Source of the DNA: Schistosoma haematobium
Taxonomy: Eukaryota > Platyhelminthes > Trematoda > Strigeidida > Schistosomatidae
Length of the DNA stretch: 64,000 nt
Assembly (NCBI RefSeq): GCF_000699445.3
Contig: NC_067196.1
Coordinates: 29,529,116-29,593,115, forward strand
Direction of reading: 5' to 3'
A program made the translations under genes and the position numbers. Within the stretch, counting starts at the first letter, position 1. Each line of letters starts with the position of its first letter. The notes under the pieces are model-generated. The model saw nothing but the letters and a program-made list of their open reading frames with translations, searched no databases and had not been told where the DNA came from. Positions 36,301-43,600 of the stretch are shown one piece after another.

Positions 36301-36449
36301 ATTCCACAAATCCTAATATTATTAATACTACTTATAATAAACAGTCATTTCTTACCAATTATAATAATCAGTACCATTTCAATGATTACAATAATAGTCA
36401 TCACCAACAACAGTATCAACGTCAATATAATTCAACAGATAGACAGTAA
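4276..36449 (+). CDS. Notch: Notch receptor, 3' half of the gene (six exons, whole-gene span)
   Basis: Six exons, 4276-4909, 19114-19454, 21877-22188, 26741-27555, 29534-29766 and 34663-36449, sum to 4122 nt, which is exactly 1373 codons plus TAA. All junctions are GT-AG and keep one frame. In order they encode an LNR-like remnant, the NOD/NODP heterodimerisation region, a transmembrane helix, a RAM motif, ankyrin repeats and an Asn/Ser-rich tail. This is the Notch C-terminal half: a ligand-cleaved receptor whose intracellular domain goes to the nucleus to activate CSL-dependent transcription. EGF repeats, most LNRs and the signal peptide must lie upstream of the window. Three introns exceed 4 kb and carry many transposon relics. 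Residue numbers in the exon entries count from the first codon at 4276. The sequence shows the domains; the function is inferred from the family. Confidence 0.93.
5790..5980 (-). repeat. S-alpha-like hammerhead repeat, heavily decayed
   Basis: The minus-strand reading of the segment ttctatttcgaactcattaactgg (5858-5881) is a mutated version of the hammerhead helix II plus CUGAUGA block seen at 6.4 and 12.1 kb. The following 5900-5960 part matches the tRNA-like flank of those copies (attcgaattcagtatc, then cctattattcattaa). The ribozyme core is disrupted and no activity is expected. Confidence 0.6.
6425..6560 (-). repeat. S-alpha-like SINE with a mutated hammerhead ribozyme
   Basis: On the minus strand the segment 6505-6430 reads CCAGCUGACGAG, UCCCAAAUAGGA, then UGUAAC in place of CGAAAC, followed by GCGCAUC and UGGAUUCC. 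This is the schistosome S-alpha hammerhead layout (CUGANGA, helix II UCCCAAAUAGGA, GAAA, short helix III, NUH site). The GAAA box is damaged, so it should be inactive. The part at 6500-6560 holds the decayed internal promoter-like flank (aattaaacccagtacc). Confidence 0.75.
9230..9330 (+). repeat. Relic of a dispersed retroelement 3' end (family shared with 38.7 kb and 60.6 kb)
   Basis: The segment running from gttgtgttaata through gatgcacatatgtaccaggt to tgtgtatgacc aligns by eye with 38740-38815 and with 60585-60665, where it runs into a TGAC tandem tail. It is old and short, and no coding part is visible. Confidence 0.5.
10080..10620. repeat. GC-richer block of unknown nature, possible non-coding repeat
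   Basis: Base composition differs from the AT-rich intron around it (runs such as ctgcctgcagcttgccc and ggccaaccgcgtgcgc). No long open frame, RT motif or terminal repeat was seen. The following 10645-10735 segment has an inverted partner at 16190-16260, so at least its edge is dispersed repeat DNA. The identity is not recognised. Confidence 0.35.
10645..10770 (+). repeat. Fragment of the repeat also present inverted at 16.2 kb
   Basis: gctcactgatagataacgtc and the following ctcagtggaagttccac correspond to the reverse complement of 16195-16260. The 16-kb copy continues into an S-alpha hammerhead relic, so this is probably part of the same repeat unit. Confidence 0.5.
10880..11055 (-). repeat. 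tRNA-like SINE with hammerhead ribozyme, left arm of an inverted pair
   Basis: On the minus strand 10959-10914 reads GUACUG, CUGAGGA, a GUCUC...AGGAC helix II, GAAAC, then GACCGUC and CAGUGC: a hammerhead core with helix I ends that pair. The tRNA-like part holds the complement of GGTTCGAATCC (10984-11000 region), a Pol III B-box sequence. It sits head-to-head with the plus-strand copy starting near 11056. Confidence 0.8.
11056..11260 (+). repeat. tRNA-like SINE with hammerhead ribozyme, right arm of an inverted pair
   Basis: It shows an A-box-like ccggctcagtgg at about 11065-11076 and a perfect B box ggttcgaatcc at 11118-11128, the Pol III internal promoter layout. At 11150-11195 there is GUACUG, CUGAGGA, a GUCUC...AGGAC helix II, GAAAC, GGCC, and the GUC cleavage triplet followed by UAGUGC, which can pair with helix I allowing wobbles. 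All strictly conserved core bases are present; core position 7 is G, which is variable in this motif. Confidence 0.82.
12125..12310 (-). repeat. S-alpha-like repeat with intact hammerhead core strand but weak helix II
   Basis: On the minus strand, about 12205-12150 reads CUAGCUGACGAG, UACGAAAUAAGA, CGAAAC, ACUUGUC, CC. CUGACGA and GAAAC are both intact and the cleavage triplet is GUC, with a three-pair helix III (ACA/UGU). Helix II has only two good pairs (GU/AC), so folding is doubtful. The flanking tRNA-like part (12230-12300) matches the 5.8- and 6.4-kb copies. Confidence 0.7.
13250..13425 (+). repeat. tRNA-like SINE with degenerate hammerhead
   Basis: It starts ggatgttggctcggtagtttagg (A-box-like) and ends gtcccaggttttccggggtcgtc, matching the 11.1- and 58.0-kb copies. 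The B-box region is mutated (ggtccagtccagag) and the ribozyme reads UUGAGGA ... GAAAGG, so the CUGA box is broken. It is judged inactive. Confidence 0.75.
16005..16265 (-). repeat. S-alpha-like repeat with a hammerhead relic
   Basis: The segment atttcgtcctactttttgcgctag at 16022-16045 is the complement of a hammerhead helix II/GAAA block; the CUGAUGA box is lost. A B-box-like gttcgaaac complement lies near 16130-16140. The outer 16190-16260 segment is shared, inverted, with 10645-10735. Confidence 0.6.
18700..19035 (-). repeat. tRNA-like SINE with mutated hammerhead, long copy
   Basis: On the minus strand 18782-18735 reads CACUGCUGAAGAGUCCCAC, ACUAGAAC, GAGAC, GGCCGUCCAGUGC. The GAAA box has become GAGA, a change at a core adenine that should stop cleavage. 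The tRNA-like head lies at 18790-18870 (gagccggcatccaac). The 18900-19030 extension is shared with 20560-20720, so this copy shows more of the unit's 5' side than the short ones. It ends about 80 bp before the Notch exon at 19114. Confidence 0.75.
19114..19454 (+). CDS. Notch: Notch exon: NODP end, transmembrane helix and S3 site
   Basis: The acceptor ag is at 19112-19113. The frame continues from the phase-1 donor at 4909, giving CDETGGPCF across the junction. The donor is gttagt at 19455 (phase 0). Residues 213-235 ([16 protein letters not shown]) match the end of NODP. Residues 270-294 form one hydrophobic helix (ISIYITSLL then [16 protein letters not shown]). Gly289-Val290 in FGVLF lies at the place of the gamma-secretase S3 cut (G-V in vertebrate GCGVLL). 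Basic residues follow (FQRQR), as expected for a type I membrane protein. The usual KRRR stop-transfer cluster is weak here. Confidence 0.92.
19455..21876. other. Notch intron with a decayed SINE
   Basis: GT-AG intron (gttagt donor, ttcatttcag acceptor). It holds a degraded tRNA-like SINE at about 20430-20740. No coding sequence was recognised; short open frames at 20.0 and 21.1 kb show no domain signal. Confidence 0.75.
20430..20740 (-). repeat. Degraded tRNA-like SINE (same family as 18.7 kb)
   Basis: The segments gaaatcgaactcagaacctcc, then gactactgagccgat, are the complement of the B-box and A-box regions, and 20560-20720 (cttcagtcaatcctcactattgaac, then gttactagtgagcat) matches 18890-19015. 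The ribozyme end is barely visible. Confidence 0.6.
21877..22188 (+). CDS. Notch: Notch exon: RAM motif and juxtamembrane linker
   Basis: 312 nt, phase 0 at both ends (acceptor ttcatttcag, donor gtgagt at 22189). Residues 331-334 are IWYP, which fits the hydrophobic-W-hydrophobic-P motif by which the Notch RAM region binds CSL. The rest is low-complexity, with a Thr run and YDEQTNDVN. The RAM motif is about 37 residues from the membrane helix, further than the roughly 15 residues in vertebrate Notch1. The motif is seen; the CSL binding is inferred. Confidence 0.88.
22990..24110 (-). mobile_element. Penelope-like retroelement relic: RT end and GIY-YIG nuclease
   Basis: Read on the minus strand, about 24080-23950 gives [12 protein letters not shown] then [13 protein letters not shown] and VPLSRKKN, which is the block after the RT core in Penelope-like elements. 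About 23870-23780 gives [24 protein letters not shown], which carries the Y-x-L/I-x-C and GYTG signature of the GIY-YIG endonuclease domain. The frame at 23620-23520 ([19 protein letters not shown]) matches the usual C-terminus. Frameshifts and stops make it dead. The coding relic is 24110-23500; 23500-22990 is tentatively its 3' flank (ctgaaacgtctcc on the minus strand). The 5' RT part is absent. Confidence 0.75.
24248..24300. repeat. TA dinucleotide microsatellite
   Basis: An uninterrupted alternating TA tract of about 52 bp directly next to the 5' side of the Penelope-like relic. Confidence 0.97.
25140..25352 (-). mobile_element. Short 3' fragment of an RTE (SR2-like) element
   Basis: The minus strand encodes the last residues of an RTE ORF ([17 protein letters not shown] then [12 protein letters not shown]), the same C-terminus found in the elements at 33.8, 50.6 and 52.3 kb. 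The usual TAAG tail has decayed. It is truncated at about 25350, and no clear target duplication was seen. Confidence 0.8.
25490..25710 (+). repeat. Dispersed repeat (family shared with 3.9 kb and 30.1 kb)
   Basis: The longest of the three related copies; the shared part includes tctgctaccagggtttccac then catactacttatgtct. No coding capacity was recognised. Confidence 0.5.
26741..27555 (+). CDS. Notch: Notch exon: low-complexity linker and first ankyrin repeat(s)
   Basis: 815 nt; the acceptor is tttcttgcag and the donor gtaaac at 27556 (phase 2). Most of it is Ser/Asn/Thr-rich ([23 protein letters not shown]) and not alignable by eye. The end ([18 protein letters not shown]) is the typical Notch ankyrin motif D-x-x-G-x-T-x-LH-x-A-R. 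A preceding segment ([15 protein letters not shown]) may be the degenerate ankyrin repeat 1. The exon adds about 230 residues between RAM and the clear ankyrin repeats. Confidence 0.88.
27556..29533. other. Notch intron without recognised features
   Basis: GT-AG intron of about 2 kb. No repeat family or open frame of interest was recognised. Confidence 0.75.
29534..29766 (+). CDS. Notch: Notch exon: ankyrin repeats
   Basis: The acceptor is cttcatttag; the donor gtaaaa is at 29767 (phase 1). It encodes [20 protein letters not shown], then [13 protein letters not shown], then a helix pair and [15 protein letters not shown]. These are ankyrin repeats matching the Notch repeats with YSRSDAAKRLLEASADAN and MGRTPLHAAVSAD. 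A longer loop, [18 protein letters not shown], is inserted before STTPLI. Confidence 0.92.
30080..30297 (+). repeat. Dispersed repeat (family shared with 3.9 kb and 25.5 kb)
   Basis: Its end (tctgatggcaggtattccac, then ctactacatattacatat) aligns with the other two copies but more loosely. It runs directly into the AT tract. Confidence 0.4.
30298..30334. repeat. AT dinucleotide microsatellite
   Basis: An uninterrupted alternating AT tract of about 37 bp. Confidence 0.95.
30660..33868 (+). mobile_element. Decayed near-full-length RTE (SR2-like) non-LTR retrotransposon
   Basis: About 3.2 kb, collinear with the element at 52213-55397. The 5' UTR contains gcatcccgtagaaaacaacc, shared with that element. 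An APE endonuclease follows (GTWNVRKM near 30930, IGWESHGS near 31160), then a linker (32194-32487: [22 protein letters not shown]). The RT part has [16 protein letters not shown] text near 32780, [16 protein letters not shown] near 32945, and [12 protein letters not shown] near 33075, where the catalytic FADD has become FSDD. The tail is TAAG repeats at 33852-33866. Many stops and frameshifts are present, so it is not functional. It sits in the last Notch intron in sense orientation. No confident target duplication was found. Confidence 0.9.
34663..36449 (+). CDS. Notch: Notch last exon: ankyrin repeats and Asn-rich C-terminal tail
   Basis: The acceptor is ctattacacag and the frame carries on from the phase-1 donor at 29766 ([16 protein letters not shown]). 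A Ser/Thr-rich insert of about 55 residues follows (34740-34890). The final ankyrin repeats are [30 protein letters not shown] and [17 protein letters not shown] then NLLDEY, a very close match to the last Notch repeats. From 35200 onward the tail is low-complexity, with Asn homopolymer runs near 35760 and 36000. [10 protein letters not shown] at about 36092-36121 resembles the conserved WSSSSP element of the Notch degron region. The stop is TAA at 36447-36449. Confidence 0.95.
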
Positions 36450-36752
36450 TAATCTTTGACTTAAATCATAAGTAAATCCTTTAATTATCATTTTATTATG
36501 AACATCTATAATGTTCATTTGTAAACTAATCATAAGTTAAAATAAGAAGAAGAAGAATTGATGCATGTGTAGAATGTAACGAAATTCTTTCTCTTGGAAA
36601 CTTGATTGAAATGAAACCTATGATAGATGGAAGAATTAGTCAATGTTGATTTATCAAATAACTTCACTATGTGCATGTTTGTGTGTATTTATGTGTAGAT
36701 GATGACTTATCATTATGTTGTGGTGGTTTAACATGTTCTGTATGTCGTACAG

Positions 36753-36758
36753 AATAAA
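36753..36758 (+). terminator. Candidate Notch polyadenylation signal
   Basis: AATAAA about 300 bp after the Notch stop. A second AATAAA lies near 36851. Which one is used cannot be told from the sequence. Confidence 0.45.
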
Positions 36759-37090
36759 ACAAAATATCCCCACATAGAATCCACATCAAAGCATTCCTTT
36801 TGGAAAAGATCAATCGTATTATTTAAGTCATCATTCCCAGCATAGAACTGTTAATAAAGTTTAAGATAATAATTTATCACAAATCAATAACTACCTATAT
36901 GTACATATTATGTTTATAATGATGAAAGCAGTTGAGAGGAGCAAAAATTAGACCACCTTGATAGCGAATGGACAAACTGCATTTCTATTTCTCTCCTCTA
37001 ATTCATTCATTCAGTATCGCTTCCACATTTTCTGTTTTTATTATAAATCCAAATACCTTTCTCTATTGTGATCACAAACCAGCATAAAAC

Positions 37091-37094
<4 letters not shown>

Positions 37095-37181
<87 letters not shown>
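37095..37181. repeat. Long AT dinucleotide microsatellite
   Basis: An uninterrupted alternating AT tract of about 86 bp, the longest in the window. The minus-strand open frame across it is an artefact (Ile-Tyr repeats). Confidence 0.97.
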
Positions 37182-37186
<5 letters not shown>

Positions 37187-37884
37187 CTTACAGGTATTCA
37201 TTATTTTTGCTTTCTGACTTCCTCAGTATTTATAATGCTTGTAAATAAATCTTCTAAACACTTGTTAGTGTTATACAGTGTGGGACGACATTGTGTGTAG
37301 GTGGGTGTGAGGCGTACTGGTTATATGAAAATATACTATGTTAGTAGTAATTTCCGGCAATGGGACTTCCAGTAGTAGTTTTAAATATTCAAGGAGTTTA
37401 CTGGCATAAATGAGATTGTAAACACTGATAAATGTTATATATTAGTTAGTCAGAATTTCTACACGTTAACTAACGTCATTATTGTTTCTCAAAGGTGAGT
37501 AATTTTCTTGGAAATGCTACTACAAATATGTACAACTCATGAGTAGGGTTAGTACATGTTAGACATTTCTTGATGTGAATGAAAGTGTCTGAATTACCTT
37601 CATTGAATCCATGAGTGCTCATGTTAGTATATCTTACTCTAAATTCAGCATTGTTGTTATTTATCTGTGATAATTAGAAGTATTTGAATTATAGTATGAA
37701 CTAAGAATCCCAGAAATAACGTAATCGGATCAAGAAGTACTAGATAACCACAAACGAATATACTGTATTTAGAATTCGAAATCAAGCATTCAGACTGAAT
37801 ACATCATAGTAGTTTACAACAATTATATCAAGTTTGGTTTTTACACCACATAATCCAATTTAGTAATTTCATGTAGATATAAGC

Positions 37885-37985
37885 AGAGATGAATGATGGC
37901 TAGCAGTGGGATCCACGATGCACGTTCCGTCCTACTTTGGACTCGTCAGCTGAATATACCTCCATATAGGTAGTTTAAACAGTCC
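37885..37985 (-). repeat. Truncated S-alpha-like repeat with mutated hammerhead
   Basis: On the minus strand about 37960-37895 reads CAGCUGACGAGUCC, AAAGUAGGAC, GGAAC, GUGCAUC, GUGG, AUCCCACUGCUAGCC. CUGACGA and helix II are kept, but the GAAA box is GGAA. It lacks the tRNA-like flank of the other copies, so it is truncated. Confidence 0.7.
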
Positions 37986-38734
37986 ACTATTCTATATTAG
38001 TTAAAAACTGATTCACTATTACAGTAGAATATATTTTACACGTTTATTAGTTAAGTCGGTGGATTACTTACACATTTACGTACAAGGTGGGAGCGGTTTC
38101 AGTTGAAGAAGAGTGACTATTCACTGACTATCTATATTTCATAGTTGCGGATATCTCTTATCTAAATGAATACAAAATATTCATACTTATAGAGATGGGC
38201 ATATACGGATTTCATACAGCTGACATGCGATTTCCATCATGAACTGATGACAGCTGGAGAACTATAAGGATCTTTGAAACATCTCTCACCTATCATGGAA
38301 CGACCGAAAAGAGAACGTTGAAGTTAGGCGCACGATTCTTGGCGAGAACAACTAACTGGTTGTAATTCTTAATTAAATGAGGTGCTTGGGAGATGTATCA
38401 CATATTTCTAACTAATAATAGTGTAGATGTGGGTCGAAAGAAAGCTAGAAGAGGCCAAAGAAAATGTGGGACCAATCCATGGGCTGTCGATCTAATTTAT
38501 GTTGACAGGCAACGACCACCTGGTTGAATTTCATATAATAAGTGTGGGGTTGAAAGCTATGATTTCAAATAATTTACAATGTCTCAGGTACAATTAATTT
38601 TATCTTACTCTAGATCTATGGTTCGACCACTCATTCATACATACCTTCTTATTGTCTGTTTGGATTATATTCTTAAAGCTTAGTCTTTTTCATTATCATT
38701 GTTTTGAGTTCTTTGCCATCCATTTTGTCAATTT

Positions 38735-38820
38735 CATTTCATTGTGCTAATAGTGGTATAGCAACTTCGGTTAATGAACATTTGTACTAGGTTCTACGCT
38801 GATTATGACTGACAGGAGAA
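38735..38820 (+). repeat. Relic of a dispersed retroelement 3' end
   Basis: The segment from cattgtgctaatag through atgaacatttgtactaggttctac to atgactgacag aligns with 60585-60665 and 9230-9330. It ends in a decayed TGAC tail. Confidence 0.5.
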
Positions 38821-40447
38821 CCACCAAAAGACAGGAAACAGTCTATGATTGGGGCTTCTCAACACTGTACACCCACAAAGAAGTCATTGCTCCAATGAGC
38901 TTTCAGTCAAAACCATATAAAAAAGAACCTGTTCAAAAAAAATACATTGTCTTGACAATTGTGTTGACTTACTATGATCGCTATCATTTTTAATCAGAAT
39001 ATAAAACTCTACAGTAAATAATTATTTATATAAGTACCGTCAGTGTTCTCGTGTTTAATAAAAACCGCACTCCGAAATATAAAGGTCATGACCAAAATTC
39101 TATGTGATCCACAAAGACAGTTGGCCTGCAAATGATCTGGATGTGAATGAAATTCTATTTGTGCAAACTTTATTTCATATCTTGTACATAAGTATCGCAT
39201 TAATCGGATATTAACATTGAGTCTACTTGAGCTCAGAGCTTTTTAGGGAGGAATTGTGGTGTATCTTCCGACTACATTGTAAATGTGAATTGGGCGATAG
39301 TGAATAGTCAACGCTTGGTTAAAATATATTCCCCGTTATAACATTTAGTGTAGTCAACCTTAGGTGCTTCATGAAAAAATGTTTAGTTAACAATTCCTGA
39401 TATTTTATCGCAACAATTTTTGAATATTCAAAACATCGAACACGATTTCATGCCAATAACAATTTCATGACGCGACCAGCTAGTTTATCCCAAGTCTAAT
39501 TTTAATTGATCTCGATAAGTACGTGGAACCGACAAAGTACCAATACCAGAATACTTATAGTTTCCCATCATCTATGTTTATTGGTCACTTATCAAACGTA
39601 AATCGAGAGATGCCAGTACTTTATAACTACCTAGTTACTGACGGCATTGAGAAAATTGCACACATCAGATACTGTAGTACATAAAATGGTCAACATGCTC
39701 CACTTTTTGTATTGATAGTACTTTTATTTTAATATTTCCTGCAGAATTTTGAGTGTGGTGATCTGAACCAATACATTGAGCCATTCAATTTCTCCAATTA
39801 GAACACATAATTGCACTACCTCATATCAGGAAACGCATGGTAAGCAATTCTTAGCCACTATTCTACCAACGTTTTTTCTCAACAAAAACAAAAAAAGAAT
39901 GCCTGTGTAACTTAATTTGAAAGAGGATTTCAACATATACCGACCTATGAGACTTCTACTTACTTTTCTGGATAATAAAAATCTGATGCAATAAGCATTC
40001 CAAGATATGGCGCACAATGGATGGGACTTAACAGCCAATTACATTTTCGTATATTGTGTGAGCGATTCGCATGACATGGAACCTCATAGAAAAGTGGGCA
40101 GGATGAAATGCAATTCAAAACCTAAATGATTTAGATATCGATAAATATATTTTTGGGTTGGAAAAAGACCTTATATTCCTAATAGTCTAAAACACCGTTG
40201 GGTGAAAGTGTACAGACCACGGGATCAATGAAAAACACCATTTCATTAGATCACAAGAATACAAACGAAAAATAGTTGATTTTGTAGAGAAGAATTAGAC
40301 TGTGGACTGAGAAATTTTATCTACAATGTTTTATATTTGAAATGTGACAGTCGTATGAGGAGCATAGTTCATGTAAAGTAAATAGTTACTAGGATCCTAA
40401 TTATTAAAAGTAGTAGCTAAGAATCAAAAGATTCGAAACAGAAAATT

Positions 40448-40453
40448 TTTATT
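40448..40453 (-). terminator. Ferrochelatase polyadenylation signal
   Basis: AATAAA on the minus strand, 28 bp after the stop codon. This implies a very short 3' UTR. Confidence 0.65.
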
Positions 40454-40481
40454 TAGAAACAATTAGAAATGGTTTCAGCCT

Positions 40482-40682
40482 TTAGTTATATCTACATAAG
40501 CGTACACGCTCACTGTTCGGCAAGTGCAGAGTTGTCCATCCATGTACTCGTTCTTTTTGGGCCATAATGAACTTTCTGGTACGTTCACAAGATGGGTTAG
40601 TACACATCGGACAGCGAAGCATGAACTGTTTCGAGCATGGATCACCCCGACGAAGGTGGTCTAGGACTAATTCGGCTAGGCC
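40482..40682 (-). CDS. FECH: Ferrochelatase exon 7: Fe-S cluster tail
   Basis: 201 nt including TAA; it encodes [27 protein letters not shown] (Cys380, Cys383, Cys388 in C-x2-C-x4-C) and a basic, family-atypical end ([18 protein letters not shown]). The cysteine motif is that of animal ferrochelatases with a 2Fe-2S cluster. Confidence 0.95.
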   Translation of the reverse strand, partial: GLAELVLDHLRRGDPCSKQFMLRCPMCTNPSCERTRKFIMAQKERVHGWTTLHLPNSERVRLCRYN

Positions 40683-43600
40683 CTGAAATAACAAAAATTA
40701 TCTCAGGTAAAATTAATATTTAATTCCTACAAACACATGACTATGGTGACAGAATGCTTAATATTTAGCAATATGAACACATTAAAAATGAAACAGGATC
40801 CAAAGACAAAAGTAGATAAAAACCCTATAACATAATCCAATTCCAAATTCTTAAGTCGGAAGTAAACTGAAAGTTTTACAATGTAAATATCGTAGAAAAA
40901 ACAATGTTGTTTGCCTTCTTTATTTTAAAGAAAAAAGACATCATTTTATTACTTTTCTGTGAGAAGTGAAACATAAGAGATGCATGTCCGATTTTCGAAC
41001 TGATAACTGGATATTTGCAATCTAGTAAATACCGTTGTTCTCACTGAAGCTGCGAAACAAAGCTTATACAGAGACAACCTTTACAGTAGCTCGTAAAATT
41101 GTTCAAAGCAAGATATTTCAGTGATACCACCATAATTCACAAGAGGCTTCACATCATTTGTTATATTTTTAACACCCACGTATACACTTCCAGTTGTCGA
41201 GATATAACGGATAGAGTTGGTTCAACTTGGTTTAGATGAATGTATGAGTGCAATTTACCTTTTCTCACTTGGAAATGTTAATTATACTGTATTTTTTTCC
41301 ATAGGAAGACAAAACTATTTATGTTGACCAACGCCTGGATAATCTCCCTGTTCTTTCTGCTAGAGTTAAACTATTAAGGTGAGGTAAGAACTTATGTTGT
41401 TACAACAATGCAAAACATTCTGAATGCTGTAATCAACTGTTATTGGAGATGGACGATGATAATTTTAACATTACACACGTTAGTTGTTACGTAGTGACTC
41501 AAACAGATAGTTCATAGAAATTATACAATCTACCCAGTTATGAATGGTTATATTCTTTACGATAATCGAGGCTTACAAAAAGTTTACATTACATTGAACT
41601 CTGGGGGTAGCTTCTCATCCACTTTGACCTTTACAAGATGAGACTGAAAAAACGACAATTGTCAATCTTTTGCTCGAACACTAAACAATACCACTTACTT
41701 GACTGAATGCAGGGTCACCATTCAGTGATTGTGATCTGCGTACAGAAACCATACCGGCTTTAGCTGCTATTTCAGAGCAATATTCTATGTCCATTTCATA
41801 CAGGGTTTCAATATGATCTAGAGTGAATGCAACAGGAATTAATAGTGCGTGTCGATATCCCAAACGACTCAACCCATATAGGGTGTCTACTGTTGATGGA
41901 CCTAACCAAGCAGCTGGACCAACTTTAGATTGCCAAGTAAGACGATAAGGCCATGAAAAATTGAGTTGTTTCATGATTGCGTGAACAGTGGCACCTACTT
42001 CCTGGAAGTAGTTAACAAATGAAATCCGAAAACACGTAATATCCTGAAATCAACCACTTTAAATAGATATAGATATGGACCTTTCAAGTTTCACTTAACT
42101 GAACAAAAAAACCAGAATCAAACAAAGGGATGTCATTTCCAATTTGACTTTTCTACTTTTAAAAGCTCATAAATTTTACCGACTTAATGACATAAATCTA
42201 GAGAGCTATGTAGGTAGTAATGAAAATGGTTGGATTAAACAGATAACCAGTAATTAATTTATTATGACTTGCTCATTAAGTAAGAGTTTGAATACTCGGC
42301 TTTAAGACACTTTTTGTGATGGATGGTGGTGCTACCAGGCTCTCAAAACTCAATTATTTGTTAGAAACATACGAATATGTTCTAGTTTTTTCAAAAAACA
42401 ATATGAACTACGTGGCTATTAGATTCCTCAAAACCTTTAGCTTATTGTCATCGTTAAGTTAAACATGAGGACTTGAAAAGCGGTTTCGGATTTTAATCGT
42501 CCGTTGGCTCCACATAGTAAATTTGATAAGAGTTGAGGTTCCAAGTAGATGCAAATTATAGATGTTAAAAGAATTCTAAGACTTCAGATTAATTGGAAGT
42601 TCCGCTTGGTGTTTGAAAATGGGAAAATTTTTACTGTATGTTTGTGTAAATCAACATAACCGGATGTTTTTACGTGCATAACAGTTAACGCTACTTGATA
42701 ATTTAATCTAAGACAGAAACTGACTTTATGATATGATCCGTAGGTTAAAAATGAACTGAATAGTGATAGGTCAGATGAATAATGCAAATTTTCATACTGT
42801 AAGCAAAATATTCTAAGTTGTGTGGGCTTATTTTTGGACGAAGTACGTTACAAATACAATAAAGTCAAAGTGGTGGGGTCTTTTACTGTTCTGTGAGTAT
42901 ACAATGCTAAGCGTCTACACGCCATAAATGTCTTAAACCCACCTGAGGATAAGGATCACCGCGATTGACGACAGATAGTGGAACCGAATGTGCACTGAAA
43001 ATTAGGACGGTATTCGCACGCTCTGTTTCATCATTAATACTCTGGAGCTCGCCAAGAATTTTATTGGCGAAACTGTTAACCAACGGGGGGAAAACAGGCC
43101 ATCTGTCAATAAAGGACCAGATTGGTCCAGGGATTTTGTTCTGTACAGAAGGAAGCTCAATACTTTCCACACCATTGAAAGTTTTTTCTTCACTTTCGTA
43201 ATGACGAACAATGGCATTTAAACTGCTTCCCGAAGTAGCACAGCTGTACTGTGGATACTGACTAAAAGCAACAACACGCTCTACACCGTCTCTACAGTGG
43301 AGTAAAATAAGTCGAACAAAAATACCTTTCCATTTCATTAACACAAGATTCCACAAGAGGATGGACATAACGAAATGCGACGTAGAATCTATGAGGAGCT
43401 AGTCAAAGAGACCGTAAAAATTTGTGAACTTCGCTCTACCTGTTTCTGGGCTAATAGCGTCTAAGTGTTTTACCATCATTTCACCTTGTACTCTGGTCCA
43501 ATAGAGAATTGGAGACCCACCACCAATTCGAGAATACTGCTCCTCGATCTTAGGTGACCTTTTCCATGCTACAAAACGAGCTAGAAGACTAGATTGTAAC

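Larger units (their letters stand above)
36759..40440. other. Intergenic DNA between convergent Notch and ferrochelatase genes
   Basis: It contains a long AT tract (37095-37181), a truncated hammerhead repeat at 37.9 kb and a retroelement 3' relic at 38.7 kb. No host gene was recognised; the open frames at 38.8, 39.1 and 39.9 kb are short and without domain signal. Confidence 0.7.

Noticed and set aside
37007..37201. Minus-strand open frame rich in Ile-Tyr
   Set aside because: It is only the translation of the AT microsatellite.
38805..38993. 62-codon frame after the repeat relic at 38.7 kb
   Set aside because: It starts in the decayed TGAC tail and has no recognisable domain.
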